From: Clostridia bacterium
GTDB lineage: Bacteria; Bacillota; Clostridia; Lachnospirales; Anaerotignaceae
Assembly: GCA_022786605.1 (NCBI GenBank)
Contig: JALFWW010000017.1
Coordinates: 39,547-103,546 of the forward strand
Direction: 5' to 3'
DNA length: 64,000 nt
Part shown: positions 1 through 9,323 of the stretch, piece by piece
Position numbering within the stretch: the stretch's first letter is position 1
Layout: every line of letters starts with the position of its first letter
Notes under the pieces: model-generated
Told to the model about the DNA's origin: nothing
Databases searched by the model: none
What the model saw: only the letters and a program-made list of their open reading frames with translations
Program-made: the position numbers and the translations under genes

Positions 1-57
1 TTATTCTTCCTCACGCTGAAAAAAGTACATGCGCTGAAAGGCACAAGAGAGGGTTAA
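1..57 (+). CDS. C-terminal end of an antiporter-operon subunit (partial)
   Basis: An open frame enters from the left edge and stops with TAA at 55-57. Only 18 codons are visible, ending LKKVHALKGTREG. It lies 2 bases before the next antiporter gene and is read in the same direction, so it is probably the preceding subunit of the same Mrp/Mbh-type operon. The visible tail is too short to name the subunit. Confidence 0.55.
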   Translation, partial: LFFLTLKKVHALKGTREG

Positions 58-59
58 AA

Positions 60-965
60 ATGAAAGAAGAAAAATCGTTCTGGCGGAAATTGAATGCGTG
101 GATCAATGGAGAGGAAGCCCTGATTCATGCTGACGAATATATCGCCAGAAGGGAACAGCCCAAAAAACGGCAGTGGCTGAAACGCCCCAATGTGCAGCAG
201 CTGAAAGCCAATAAGGGACTGTATGGATTTCTGTGTGTGCTCATTTCTGTGGTGTTTATCACCATTATGCTGCTTGTGGTTTCCAATCTGCCAACATTTG
301 GCGATCCTATGGACCCTGCAAACAATGAGGTCATGGAACGCTATCTGGAAAAAGGCATTGAAGAAACGGGTGCCATCAACTTTGTGGCAGGCATGATTCT
401 GGATTATCGTGCTTTTGATACGTTCGGGGAATCCAATGTGCTGTTCTTGGCTGTTATCTGTGTACTGATGCTGCTGAAACGAGATAAGAAAAACATCAGT
501 GAGGCAGAAGATAAGGAAATCACAGAAGACGAGATGTTGGATGCGGCGGACCATAAATCTATTTTGAAGGTCGGCGCCAAATACCTTTCTCCATTGATCA
601 TCCTGTATGGTATCTATGTCATCCTCAACGGGCACCTTTCTCCCGGTGGTGGTTTCTCCGGTGGTTCTATCATCGGTGCGGGGCTGATTCTGTACGCGGC
701 AGCCAATGGACATAAAAAAATGCAGACATTCTTTACGTTTAAAACATTTACGGGCATCAGCGTTGCCTGTCTGCTGACATACTGCGGCTGCAAAAGTTAT
801 TCTTTCTTTACGGGAGCCAACCATGTAGGTTACGCTATCCCAAAAGGGACACCAGGGGATATTCTCAGTGCGGGATTTATCCTGCCTCTGAATATTTGTG
901 TCGGATTGATTGTTGCCGCTACCATGTACGGATTTTACGCACTGTTTACAAAAGGGGATATTTGA
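60..965 (+). CDS. Mrp/Mbh-type antiporter subunit, MbhE-like region fused to MnhB/MrpB domain
   Basis: This 301-residue membrane protein would form part of a multisubunit Na+/H+ antiporter. The N-terminal half has a hydrophilic start, a membrane segment near residues 54-76 and the motif DYRAFDTFGES (115-125), typical of the MrpA C-terminal (MbhE-like) region. The C-terminal half has the MrpB hallmark GHLSPGGGFSGG (191-202) followed by several membrane segments. In separate-gene systems these two regions lie on different polypeptides or at the end of MrpA, so this is a fusion or intermediate arrangement. A loop of charged residues (about 140-166) joins the halves. It heads a tightly packed run of six membrane genes. 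The domain call is firm; the transported ion is inferred from the family. Confidence 0.85.
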   Translation: MKEEKSFWRKLNAWINGEEALIHADEYIARREQPKKRQWLKRPNVQQLKANKGLYGFLCVLISVVFITIMLLVVSNLPTFGDPMDPANNEVMERYLEKGIEETGAINFVAGMILDYRAFDTFGESNVLFLAVICVLMLLKRDKKNISEAEDKEITEDEMLDAADHKSILKVGAKYLSPLIILYGIYVILNGHLSPGGGFSGGSIIGAGLILYAAANGHKKMQTFFTFKTFTGISVACLLTYCGCKSYSFFTGANHVGYAIPKGTPGDILSAGFILPLNICVGLIVAATMYGFYALFTKGDI

Positions 966-966
966 T

Positions 967-1341
967 ATGAGTCATTTGCTGATTAACTATTATGAAGCAG
1001 CTTCGGTAATCCTGTTTGGCATCGGGTTTATGAATCTGCTTCTGCAAAACAATTTGATTAAAAAATTCATTGGTTTGAACATCATGGATACGGCAGTATA
1101 TCTGTTTTTGGCAGCAAAAGGCTATATCACAGGCAGAGCCGCTCCCATTTTGTCAAACGGCATCATTGATGCGGATTATTATATCAATCCAGTACCAGCG
1201 GGTCTGGTGCTGACAGGGATCGTCGTTTCTGTCAGCATTACGGCTTTTTCTCTGGCGCTGGTACAACGGCTGTATAAACACTATGGTACATTGAATATGG
1301 ACGAGATCATGCGGTTGTCCAGAGAAAGGGAGGGAGAATGA
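967..1341 (+). CDS. mrpC: Na+/H+ antiporter subunit C (MnhC/MrpC, NuoK-like)
   Basis: This 124-residue protein has three hydrophobic segments, the size and layout of MrpC/NuoK. The conserved stretch NLIKKFIGLNIMDTAVYLFL and the family motif NPVPAGLVLTGIVV near residues 75-88 are present. The ATG at 967 lies 1 base after the stop of the preceding gene. An upstream in-frame ATG at 910 lies within that gene and is less likely. The last codons overlap the start of the next gene (ATGA), so translation is probably coupled. In Mrp complexes this subunit packs against the MrpD-type ion channel. Confidence 0.9.
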   Translation: MSHLLINYYEAASVILFGIGFMNLLLQNNLIKKFIGLNIMDTAVYLFLAAKGYITGRAAPILSNGIIDADYYINPVPAGLVLTGIVVSVSITAFSLALVQRLYKHYGTLNMDEIMRLSREREGE

Positions 1342-2846
1342 TGGAGCATGTGAATTGGATACATAACATTCCCTTCTTCAGCATTTTTCTGGCAATGTTC
1401 TGCGGGATCATTACGCCGCTGATCAAAAACGGGCGCACAGCCCATAAAGTACATGCGCTGATGGTGCTGATCGTGGCGATCATGTCTGTGATTCTGCTGG
1501 TGAATGTAACGACCACGGGGGAATCTTTCACATTCATGATGGGGCATTTCCCTGCGCCTTGGGGGAACGAACTGCGGGCAGGTCCGTTGGAAGCCATGAT
1601 GGCAGTGATTTTCAGTGTGGTCATGCTGCTGACTACCACAGGTGGTCAGGAATTTATTTTCCATGACGTTGTGCCTGAAAAACAAAGTTTTTACTTCATC
1701 ATGCTCAATGCCCTCTTTGGTTCCATGCTGGCATTGGCATATACCAATGATATTTTTACAGCTTACGTATTCATTGAAATTCTGACCATCGCGTCCTGTG
1801 CACTTATCATGGCAAAAGGTACAGCACAGTCTATGGTTGGCACGACGCATTATCTGGTTATCAGTCTGTTGGGTTCCGGTACGATACTGCTGGGTATCAG
1901 TATTCTGTATAGTATTACAGGACACCTGCTGTTCCCACAGATGAAAGAAGCCATTGTGGAGCTGGTGGCAACAGGACAGTATACATTCCCCCTGCTGGTG
2001 GTAACGGGGTTTGTGTTCATTGGTCTTGCCATCAAAAGTGCGCTTTTCCCTTTCCATTCCATGTTGCCCGGTGCTTATCAGGCGGCAGTTCCCACATCCA
2101 GTGGGGTGTTGTCCGGTCTGGTGCTGAAAAGCTACATTTTCCTTGCCATTAAGCTGATCTACAGCGTTTTTTCCGTAGATGTTATGCTGCAGCTGAAGAT
2201 CATTGACATTCTGTTTGTGTTTGGTCTGGCTGGTATGGTCATGGGGTCTGTGTATGCCATGCGGGAAACCCGTATGAAACGTATGCTCGCTTATTCTTCT
2301 GTGGCACAGATCGGGTATATCTATATGGGGATCGGTATGGCTACCAGAATCGCTATGGTTGCGGCATGTTTCCATATCCTTGCCCATGCGGTGACAAAAT
2401 CCATGTTGTTCCTTTGCTGCGGACAGATGGTAGAGGACAGCGGCGGCAAAGAACAGATTTATTATCTGCGGGGTGCAGGAAGAAGAAATCCTCTGGCAGG
2501 CATCGGCTTTACGGTCGGGGCATTGTCCATGGTCGGTGTGCCGCTGTTTGTAGGCTTTATCTCCAAGCTGTATTTCGCAACAGCATCTGTATACGCGCCA
2601 GGAAAAATGGCAGCGGTTTTGATCGTTCTTGGGATCAGTATGATACTGAACGCAATGTATTTCCTGCCTTCCGTTATTGCAATCTGGACACCTGTAAAAG
2701 CAGAGGGAGAGGAACAGGCATCTGTTTCTGTTTCGCCGGCTTTTGGCGTTTGTATTATATTGTTTGTACTCATCAATATCGCATTGGGCATATATTATCG
2801 TCCTTTTATCGAAATCATCGAACGGGGCATTATTTTGCTGCAGTAA
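1338..2846 (+). CDS. Proton-conducting antiporter subunit, MrpD/NuoN-like (first of four)
   Basis: This is a polytopic membrane protein of 502 residues with the NuoL/M/N antiporter fold. The functional residues of the family are in place: a glutamate in the fifth membrane helix (YVFIEIL, E147) and a lysine in the seventh (GLAIKSALFPFH, K233), followed by the proline-rich PGAYQAAVP segment. It overlaps mrpC by 4 bases and is the subunit closest to canonical MrpD/MbhH. Three more paralogues follow in the same operon. Direction and ion specificity cannot be read from the sequence. Confidence 0.85.
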   Translation: MMEHVNWIHNIPFFSIFLAMFCGIITPLIKNGRTAHKVHALMVLIVAIMSVILLVNVTTTGESFTFMMGHFPAPWGNELRAGPLEAMMAVIFSVVMLLTTTGGQEFIFHDVVPEKQSFYFIMLNALFGSMLALAYTNDIFTAYVFIEILTIASCALIMAKGTAQSMVGTTHYLVISLLGSGTILLGISILYSITGHLLFPQMKEAIVELVATGQYTFPLLVVTGFVFIGLAIKSALFPFHSMLPGAYQAAVPTSSGVLSGLVLKSYIFLAIKLIYSVFSVDVMLQLKIIDILFVFGLAGMVMGSVYAMRETRMKRMLAYSSVAQIGYIYMGIGMATRIAMVAACFHILAHAVTKSMLFLCCGQMVEDSGGKEQIYYLRGAGRRNPLAGIGFTVGALSMVGVPLFVGFISKLYFATASVYAPGKMAAVLIVLGISMILNAMYFLPSVIAIWTPVKAEGEEQASVSVSPAFGVCIILFVLINIALGIYYRPFIEIIERGIILLQ

Positions 2847-2879
2847 TAACGGGAAACAAGAGGGGATAGGTGATAAAAA

Positions 2880-4346
2880 ATGAATGGAAATGAAATCCTG
2901 CTGTTTCCTTTGCTGTTTCCCGTAATCGCTGGTATTATCATCGGCTTTCAGAAACAGGAAAAACAGCGGAATCTACTGGTGTTTGCAACACTGGTTATAG
3001 AACTTGCGGCGGTGCTTTATTTGTCCATAGGGGAATATACCTTCACTCTGTGGCAGATGACCGACCGCCTTGCATTGGCATACCATACGGATGGTCTTGC
3101 CAAACTCTTTGCCTGCATGATCTGTATCATCTGGTTGTTGGCAGGGATTTATGCCTTTGAGTATATGAAGCATGAACAGAAACCGGCACGGTTTTTCATG
3201 TTTTACACGATGTCGTTGGGAGCACTCATGAGTCTTTGCTTCTCCGCGAACATGATGACATTATATTTATCTTATGAATATATGACACTTCTTACATTGC
3301 CTCTGGTGATCCATACAGGAACACCGGAAGCGGTGCGGGCTGGTATGAAATATCTGGGGTATTCCGTATTTGGCGCAGGTTTGGGGCTGATGGGCTTCTT
3401 CTTCCTGAACAGCTACTGTGATACCACTACATTCATGCCCAGCGGTACATTGAATCTGGAGCTGTTGGCAGGCAATGAAAACGTATTGCTGGCAGTATAC
3501 TTCCTGATGATGATTGGTTTTGGCTGTAAAGCAGGTATGTTCCCGCTGCACGCGTGGCTGCCTACAGCCCATCCTGTGGCACCTTCACCGGCATCCGCAG
3601 TCCTTTCCGGTATCATCACAAAAGGCGGCGTCATTGCCATCATTCGCGTGACTTATTATCTGGTAGGACCGGATTTTATCCGTGGTACTTGGGCGCAGAA
3701 CACATTGCTGACCCTTGCCATCATCACCGTATTTATGGGCTCCATGCTGGCATATAAAGAAAAACTGCTGAAACGCCGTCTGGCGTACTCTACAGTGAGT
3801 CAGGTTTCTTATGTGCTCTTTGGGCTGTTCCTGCTGCATCCACTGGGATTCTTGGGTGCACTCATGCAGGTGGTATTCCATGCGGTGGCAAAGAATATCC
3901 TGTTCCTTGGGGCAGGCGCTATCATTTATAAAACAGGCAAAACATTCGTATATGAATTGAGAGGATTGGGAAAGGAAATGCCCATCGTTATGTGGACATT
4001 TGCCATTGCTTCTCTGTCCCTCATCGGGATTCCGCCTACAGCCGGCTTTGTCAGCAAATGGTATCTGGCACAGGGCGGTCTGCAGCCGGACTTCGGTACT
4101 TTAGGACTGGTTGGTGTTGCGGTGCTCATGGTCAGCGCATTGTTGACAGCTGGGTATCTGCTGCCCATCGTATCGGCGGCGTTCTTCCCGGGAAAAGAGT
4201 ATGATTACGGCAGTCTGAAAAAGAAAGAGCCCAATTACCTGATGACGGTTCCGCTGATTCTTTTGGCATTGGCAGCGGTGGCATTTGGGGCATTTCCTCA
4301 GTGCCTTACAGACTGGATTACAAACATTAGCGGCGTCATTTTCTAA
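2880..4346 (+). CDS. Proton-conducting antiporter subunit, MrpD/NuoM-like (second of four)
   Basis: This 488-residue polytopic protein is paralogous to its neighbours. It retains the helix-5 glutamate (YLSYEYMTL, E133), the helix-7 lysine (GFGCKAGMFPLHAWLP, K217) and the signature HPVAPSPASAVLSG of NuoM/N-type subunits. It follows the previous gene after 33 bases. The four antiporter-like genes are diverged from one another, so this does not look like recent tandem duplication. Confidence 0.85.
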   Translation: MNGNEILLFPLLFPVIAGIIIGFQKQEKQRNLLVFATLVIELAAVLYLSIGEYTFTLWQMTDRLALAYHTDGLAKLFACMICIIWLLAGIYAFEYMKHEQKPARFFMFYTMSLGALMSLCFSANMMTLYLSYEYMTLLTLPLVIHTGTPEAVRAGMKYLGYSVFGAGLGLMGFFFLNSYCDTTTFMPSGTLNLELLAGNENVLLAVYFLMMIGFGCKAGMFPLHAWLPTAHPVAPSPASAVLSGIITKGGVIAIIRVTYYLVGPDFIRGTWAQNTLLTLAIITVFMGSMLAYKEKLLKRRLAYSTVSQVSYVLFGLFLLHPLGFLGALMQVVFHAVAKNILFLGAGAIIYKTGKTFVYELRGLGKEMPIVMWTFAIASLSLIGIPPTAGFVSKWYLAQGGLQPDFGTLGLVGVAVLMVSALLTAGYLLPIVSAAFFPGKEYDYGSLKKKEPNYLMTVPLILLALAAVAFGAFPQCLTDWITNISGVIF

Positions 4347-4364
4347 AGAAAAGGTGGGAACAAT

Positions 4365-5843
4365 ATGGGCGCATTGATTACGGTTTTACCGGTATTCTTT
4401 CCGATTCTTGCGGGAATTTGTCTGCTGCCGGTAAGATTTAAAGAAAGAAAACAACGAGAACAATGGGTTTTGACCATTGTGGTTTTGAACGCCATTTTTG
4501 CCCTGTTCGCCATCTGGAGCGGAAAGGCAGAAGCGTTTACACTGTTCCATTTCAGCGATAAGCTGTCTTTGGAACTGCATATGGATGGTTTGTCCAAAGT
4601 CTTTGGTACCATGGTATCTGTGCTTTGGATTCTGACCACTATTTACGGGTTTGAATATATGACCCATGAAGGACACGAAGACCGGTTTTTTGCATTCTTC
4701 ACCATGACTTTTGGTGTGGTACTGGGGATTGCCTTTTCCGGCAACTTCCTGACCATGTATTTATTCTATGAATTCTTGACACTGGTTACATTGCCTCTGG
4801 TTATGCACGCCATGGATAACAAGGCAAGACACGCCGGAAAGATGTATATCCTTTATATGATGTTCGGTGCGGCACTGGCGTTCATTGGTTTTGTATTTGT
4901 GTACTGCTATGGTACATCCATCGACTTTGTGCCGGGTGGGGTGCTCAATCCTATTCTGGTGGCAGGACATGAAACCACATTGCAGTTGGTATTTATTGCG
5001 GCATTCTTCGGCTTTGGCGTCAAAGCGGCAGTTTTCCCGCTGTATCGTTGGCTGCCAAAAGCCTCGGTGGCACCGACACCTGTTACAGCGTTGCTCCATG
5101 CGGTAGCTGTCGTAAAATCAGGTATCTTTGCCATCATCCGTCTGACTTATTACAGCTTTGGCACTGATTTTCTGGTGGGTACCGTTGCACAGAATGTGAT
5201 GCTGGTGGCAGCAGCCATCACCATTGTATTCGGTTCCACAGTTGCTCTGAGGACACCCCATATCAAGAGAAGATTCGCTTATTCCACAGTATCTAATCTG
5301 TCTTATATCATTTTCGGTATCGCTTTGATGACACCTCTTGGACTAGCGGCGGCATTGATGCACATGATTTACCATGCGGTACTGAAAATCACATTGTTCT
5401 TTACAGCCGGTGCGGTACTATATAAAACCCATAGGGAATACCTGTACGAAGTGGAAGGTTTTGGCAGATTGATGCCTGTTACATTTGCAGCCATGACCAT
5501 TACGGGTATCGGGCTGGTAGGTATTCCGCCTTTTGCTGGATTTCATAGTAAATGGGCATTGGCAACGGCGGCAGTGCAGGGTGGAAACCCAGTATCTTAT
5601 CTGGGAATTCTGGCATTGATCATTTCCGCATTGCTGACAGCTTTGTATGTATTTTATATTGTGGTGCGGGCGTACTTCCCCAGAAATAAGGAGTACCCGG
5701 AAGGATATTATGACCATGTCCAAGACCCGAACTGGTATATGAAGGGTCCCTTGATCATACTGACCATCGCTTCTCTGGTGTTGGCATTTACACCGGGACC
5801 TTTGATGGAAGCGTTGCAGCGTGTTGTTATGTACTTGAATTAA
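4365..5843 (+). CDS. Proton-conducting antiporter subunit, MrpD/NuoM-like (third of four)
   Basis: The 492-residue product has the antiporter-like fold with helix-5 glutamate (MYLFYEFLTL, E136) and helix-7 lysine (GFGVKAAVFPLYRWLP, K220). The signature after the lysine reads ASVAPTPVTALLHAVAVV, a variant also seen in NuoL/MrpA-type proteins. A ribosome site (AAGGTGG) precedes the ATG 18 bases after the previous stop. It would add another ion-translocating channel to the complex. Confidence 0.85.
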   Translation: MGALITVLPVFFPILAGICLLPVRFKERKQREQWVLTIVVLNAIFALFAIWSGKAEAFTLFHFSDKLSLELHMDGLSKVFGTMVSVLWILTTIYGFEYMTHEGHEDRFFAFFTMTFGVVLGIAFSGNFLTMYLFYEFLTLVTLPLVMHAMDNKARHAGKMYILYMMFGAALAFIGFVFVYCYGTSIDFVPGGVLNPILVAGHETTLQLVFIAAFFGFGVKAAVFPLYRWLPKASVAPTPVTALLHAVAVVKSGIFAIIRLTYYSFGTDFLVGTVAQNVMLVAAAITIVFGSTVALRTPHIKRRFAYSTVSNLSYIIFGIALMTPLGLAAALMHMIYHAVLKITLFFTAGAVLYKTHREYLYEVEGFGRLMPVTFAAMTITGIGLVGIPPFAGFHSKWALATAAVQGGNPVSYLGILALIISALLTALYVFYIVVRAYFPRNKEYPEGYYDHVQDPNWYMKGPLIILTIASLVLAFTPGPLMEALQRVVMYLN

Positions 5844-5858
5844 AGGAGGGGGAGAAAA

Positions 5859-7817
5859 ATGGGTATCAACAATTCAATCATATTGCCTTTTCTGGTTTTC
5901 TTCCCTATGCTGGGCGGTGTTGTTGGGTATATCATTGGCAGAAAAAATAAAAATGCCAGAGATTACTGGGCAATGCTGGTAACTCTTCTGACGTTTGGTG
6001 CATCTCTGCTGCTCATTGGCAAAGAAGAAGTTTTTCAAGAAGCGGGCATCTGTGGTCTGGGGCTGCTCTTTGCCGGCGGCGGGCTGCAAGTGATTCTGGC
6101 GGTGCTGACTGGAGCTATTTGGTTCATCACTGCCATTTATTCCAAAGAATATTTCCAGCAGGACAGAAACCGCAATCGGTATTATCTGTTCATGCTGCTG
6201 ACAGAAGGAGCAACCATGGGGATTTTCCTCTCAGCCGACTTTTTTACCACATTTATTTTCTTCGAAATCATGTCCTTCACTTCTTTTGTGATGGTTATGC
6301 ATGACGAAACACAAGAAGCTATCCGGGCTGCACACACCTATCTGGCAGTAGCAGTGCTGGGGGGCTTGGTGACACTCATGGGGCTGTTCATGCTCTATCA
6401 GAAAACAGGTACATTGCAGATGGATCTGCTCCAGCAATTTATGGCACAGCAGACAGATAAATCTGCGTTCTATGGCATCGGTGTTCTGGTGTTCTTCGGC
6501 TTTGCGGCAAAAGCAGGGTTATTCCCTCTGCATATCTGGCTGCCCAATGCCTATACATTGGCGCCTGCCCCTGCCAGCGCACTGCTGTCCTGTCTGCTGA
6601 CAAAGACCGGTGTGTTCGGCATTATGATGATCACCGCGAAAATCTTTTTCCATGATGCCCCTTGGGGAAATTTCATGCTGGTTCTTGGTATGATCACCAT
6701 GCTCATGGGCGCAATTCTGGCGCTGTTCTCCATCAATCTGAAACGGACACTGGCATGTTCTTCCATGTCCCAGATCGGTTTTATGATGGTGGGTATTGCC
6801 ATGCAGGGGATTTTGGGCGAACATAACGCCCTTGCGGCTTCCGGTACACTGCTCCACTTCATCAACCATTCTATGCTGAAATTGGTGCTGTTCCTGTCCG
6901 CAGGCGTGGTATTTATGAACCTCCATGAACTGGATTTGAATAAAATCAAAGGTTTTGGACGGGATAAACTGCTGCTGAAAGTGGTATTCCTTATGGCGCT
7001 TTTGGGTATCGGCGGTATTCCTTTCTGGAATGGCTATGTCAGCAAAACACTGCTTCACGAAAGCATCGTGGAATATATTCACATTCTGGAAGAAGCGGGA
7101 CAGTCTGTGCTTTACATGAAAACAGTGGAATATCTGTTCCTTTTTGCCGGCGGTTTGACACTGGCGTACATGACAAAGATTTTCGTTGCTGTTTTTGTGG
7201 AGAAAAACAGCCATCCCTTACCCGTACAGAAACAGGGGGCTTATTTGAACCCTGTGAATAAAGTGATTTTGGCACTGTGCGCATTGGCACTGCCTGTATG
7301 CGGTATGCTGCCTCATCTGACACAGGATCGTATTTCCGCACTGGGTGTTACATTCTTGGGTGCTCATGCACCGGATCACGCAGTGGAATATTTCGCTTGG
7401 GTGAACTTAAAAGGCGCAGTTATTTCCCTCATTGTAGGCGCGGCTGTATATTTCCTCTTTGTTCGTACGGTTCTGGTACGGGAAAACGAACAGGGTGAAA
7501 CCATTTATCTGGATCGTTGGCCTGCATGGCTGAATCTGGAAGATAAGGTATATCGTCCGATTCTGCTGGGAATACTGCCTTTTATCGGCGGCTTCTTCGC
7601 AAGACTGGCAGGCACTTTGACAGATGGATTCATTTCCCTGCTGCGTATGGCGATCTTTAACAGTGACAACGCAAGAGTCGTTCCTCCAGAAGATAAGTAT
7701 TTCTCTGCTTATACCGATGGGGAAACAGACAAAACCGTTTACCGTGAAGGCTTTGCGCGAAGCCTGCTGATGATCGGTATCGGACTTGCCATTGCAATGC
7801 TTTATATTTTGATCTAA
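5859..7817 (+). CDS. NuoL/MrpA-like antiporter subunit (fourth of four)
   Basis: This is the largest subunit, 652 residues. The core has the helix-5 glutamate (FIFFEIMSF, E136), the helix-7 lysine (GFAAKAGLFPLHIWLP, K218) and YTLAPAPASALLS. After the core comes an extension of about 170 residues with further membrane segments and a hydrophilic stretch near residues 605-630, resembling the extended C-terminus of NuoL-type proteins rather than full-length MrpA. It closes the operon, followed by an intrinsic terminator 4 bases after the stop. Confidence 0.85.
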   Translation: MGINNSIILPFLVFFPMLGGVVGYIIGRKNKNARDYWAMLVTLLTFGASLLLIGKEEVFQEAGICGLGLLFAGGGLQVILAVLTGAIWFITAIYSKEYFQQDRNRNRYYLFMLLTEGATMGIFLSADFFTTFIFFEIMSFTSFVMVMHDETQEAIRAAHTYLAVAVLGGLVTLMGLFMLYQKTGTLQMDLLQQFMAQQTDKSAFYGIGVLVFFGFAAKAGLFPLHIWLPNAYTLAPAPASALLSCLLTKTGVFGIMMITAKIFFHDAPWGNFMLVLGMITMLMGAILALFSINLKRTLACSSMSQIGFMMVGIAMQGILGEHNALAASGTLLHFINHSMLKLVLFLSAGVVFMNLHELDLNKIKGFGRDKLLLKVVFLMALLGIGGIPFWNGYVSKTLLHESIVEYIHILEEAGQSVLYMKTVEYLFLFAGGLTLAYMTKIFVAVFVEKNSHPLPVQKQGAYLNPVNKVILALCALALPVCGMLPHLTQDRISALGVTFLGAHAPDHAVEYFAWVNLKGAVISLIVGAAVYFLFVRTVLVRENEQGETIYLDRWPAWLNLEDKVYRPILLGILPFIGGFFARLAGTLTDGFISLLRMAIFNSDNARVVPPEDKYFSAYTDGETDKTVYREGFARSLLMIGIGLAIAMLYILI

Positions 7818-7820
7818 AAT

Positions 7821-7868
7821 AAAAAGATAGATGAAACGGGGATTTTCCGGGGCATCTATCTTTTTTTT
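7821..7868 (+). terminator. Intrinsic terminator of the antiporter operon
   Basis: A 12-13 bp stem (AAAAAGATAGATG paired with CATCTATCTTTTT) with a 19-base loop is followed by eight T. It starts just after the last antiporter stop. Confidence 0.9.
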
Positions 7869-7875
7869 GTGTTAT

Positions 7876-7904
7876 TTGACAGGAAGCCCTTTGCTATGTA
7901 AAAT
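7876..7904 (+). promoter_or_regulatory. Promoter of the apbE gene
   Basis: TTGACA (7876-7881) and TAAAAT (7899-7904) are separated by exactly 17 bases. It lies between the operon terminator and apbE, so apbE can be transcribed independently. Confidence 0.75.
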
Positions 7905-7943
7905 AAAATCAGAACAAGTCATACAAAAGGAGAAGAAACATAC

Positions 7944-9017
7944 ATGAAGTGGAAAAAAACAGCAGCCCTTGTGCTGGCATCTGTGTTTATACTGAGTGGC
8001 TGTACCGAAAAAAGAGAACAGGCACAGCAAATGCTTGCCCAGGCGAAAGAGGAAAATCGCCATGAAGCTACAACATTTGCCATGGATACAGTCATGACCT
8101 TTACGGTGTATCATGAAAACGGCGAACAGATTATGACCGACGCGGAACAGGAAATCCGCAGATTGGAACGTCTGCTTTCTGTGACCATGGAGGACAGCGA
8201 GATTGCGCAGCTCAATGCCAATGGGGGGAAAGAAGCAGTGCCGGTTTCTGAGGATACCATGTCTTTACTGAAAACAGCTCAGGAAATGGACACCCTGACA
8301 GGAGGATGTTATGATATGACCATTTCCCCTGTGGTGAAGGCGTGGGGATTTACAGAGGAAGAACATCATGTGCCTACACAGACGGAACTGGATGCACTGA
8401 TGCCATTGGTAGATAACGACAGCGTGATACTTTCGGAAGAAGACCAGACAGCATATCTGGCAAAAGAAGGTATGGCGGTGGATCTGGGAGGTATTGCAAA
8501 AGGCTATACTTCCGACGCAGTCACAAAACTTATGAAAGAAGAAGGCGTGGAATCCGCCTTGATCTGGCTGGGGGGCAATATTTCAGCCATTGGCAATAAA
8601 CCTGACGGAAATCCATGGAAGATTGCCGTGGAAAATCCCCTGAATGCCAATGATTATGTGGGTTTGGTAGAAGTATCGGACTGCTCTGTCATTACTTCCG
8701 GTGGATATCAGCGGTACTTCGATCAGGACGGCAAACGGTATCACCATATTATCGACCCTGCTACAGGCTATCCTTCTGACAGCGGTTTGCTTTCTGTAAC
8801 CATCATTTCAGAAAACGGAACTAAAGCCGATGCCCTTTCTACAGCCCTCTTTGTTATGGGTTATGACCGGGCGGTGGAATTATGGCGGCAGAGTGATGAT
8901 TTTGAAGTGATTTTTGTAACGGAGGATGGAAAAGTCATTGCCACAGAAGGGATTGCGGATCAGTTCACTTTTGAAGGGAAAGACAATGATTTTACATATG
9001 AAACGGTGACAAGATAA
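7944..9017 (+). CDS. apbE: FAD:protein FMN transferase, lipoprotein (ApbE)
   Basis: ApbE attaches FMN from FAD to a Ser/Thr of exported or membrane flavoproteins (for example Rnf and Nqr subunits), using Mg2+. The 357-residue protein starts with a lipoprotein signal peptide ending in FILSGC (C20), so it should be anchored outside the membrane. Family motifs seen are AMDTVMTFTVY near 47, DLGGIAKGY (180-188), HHIIDPATGYP near 268 and GTKADALSTALFVMG near 290. It has its own promoter directly downstream of the antiporter operon. No Rnf or Nqr gene is in the window, so its substrate lies elsewhere. Confidence 0.93.
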   Translation: MKWKKTAALVLASVFILSGCTEKREQAQQMLAQAKEENRHEATTFAMDTVMTFTVYHENGEQIMTDAEQEIRRLERLLSVTMEDSEIAQLNANGGKEAVPVSEDTMSLLKTAQEMDTLTGGCYDMTISPVVKAWGFTEEEHHVPTQTELDALMPLVDNDSVILSEEDQTAYLAKEGMAVDLGGIAKGYTSDAVTKLMKEEGVESALIWLGGNISAIGNKPDGNPWKIAVENPLNANDYVGLVEVSDCSVITSGGYQRYFDQDGKRYHHIIDPATGYPSDSGLLSVTIISENGTKADALSTALFVMGYDRAVELWRQSDDFEVIFVTEDGKVIATEGIADQFTFEGKDNDFTYETVTR

Positions 9018-9034
9018 AGAAAGGTGGGTATGTT

Positions 9035-9319
9035 ATGAAAAAGTTAGCAGCATTTTTGAATGATTATGTGCTGGAATGTGACTGGAAAGACATGGCACTG
9101 ATCAAAACCTGTGTTTGCGCCTTTGGTGTGATGCTGGGGCTGACGGTGAAAAAAGAACGGAAAAAACCTGTGATGATTCTCAGCTCTTTGATCTTTCTGG
9201 TGACAGCGTGTCTGACAGCGGTAAGATTTGTACTGGAACTGTCTGAGGATGATTTTGAAGAAGATCATGAAGACGATGAAGAAGGCTTTGTGATGCGGAT
9301 CGTAGCAGAGGACGAATAA
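9035..9319 (+). CDS. Small membrane protein with acidic tail
   Basis: I do not recognise a family in this 94-residue protein. It has two hydrophobic segments (about residues 22-38 and 46-68) separated by a very basic loop (KKERKKP), and a strongly acidic tail (EDDFEEDHEDDEE). It follows apbE by 17 bases with a clear AAGGTGG ribosome site and is probably cotranscribed. Transcription should end in the element-bearing terminator that begins 5 bases after its stop. Confidence 0.7.
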   Translation: MKKLAAFLNDYVLECDWKDMALIKTCVCAFGVMLGLTVKKERKKPVMILSSLIFLVTACLTAVRFVLELSEDDFEEDHEDDEEGFVMRIVAEDE

Positions 9320-9323
9320 GAAT

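Noticed and set aside
7821-7868. Terminator loop with GGGGCATCT, similar to the element's left end
   Set aside because: The loop is only 19 bases and the match is mostly part of the stem itself. It is an ordinary terminator and could at most be an empty target-like site.
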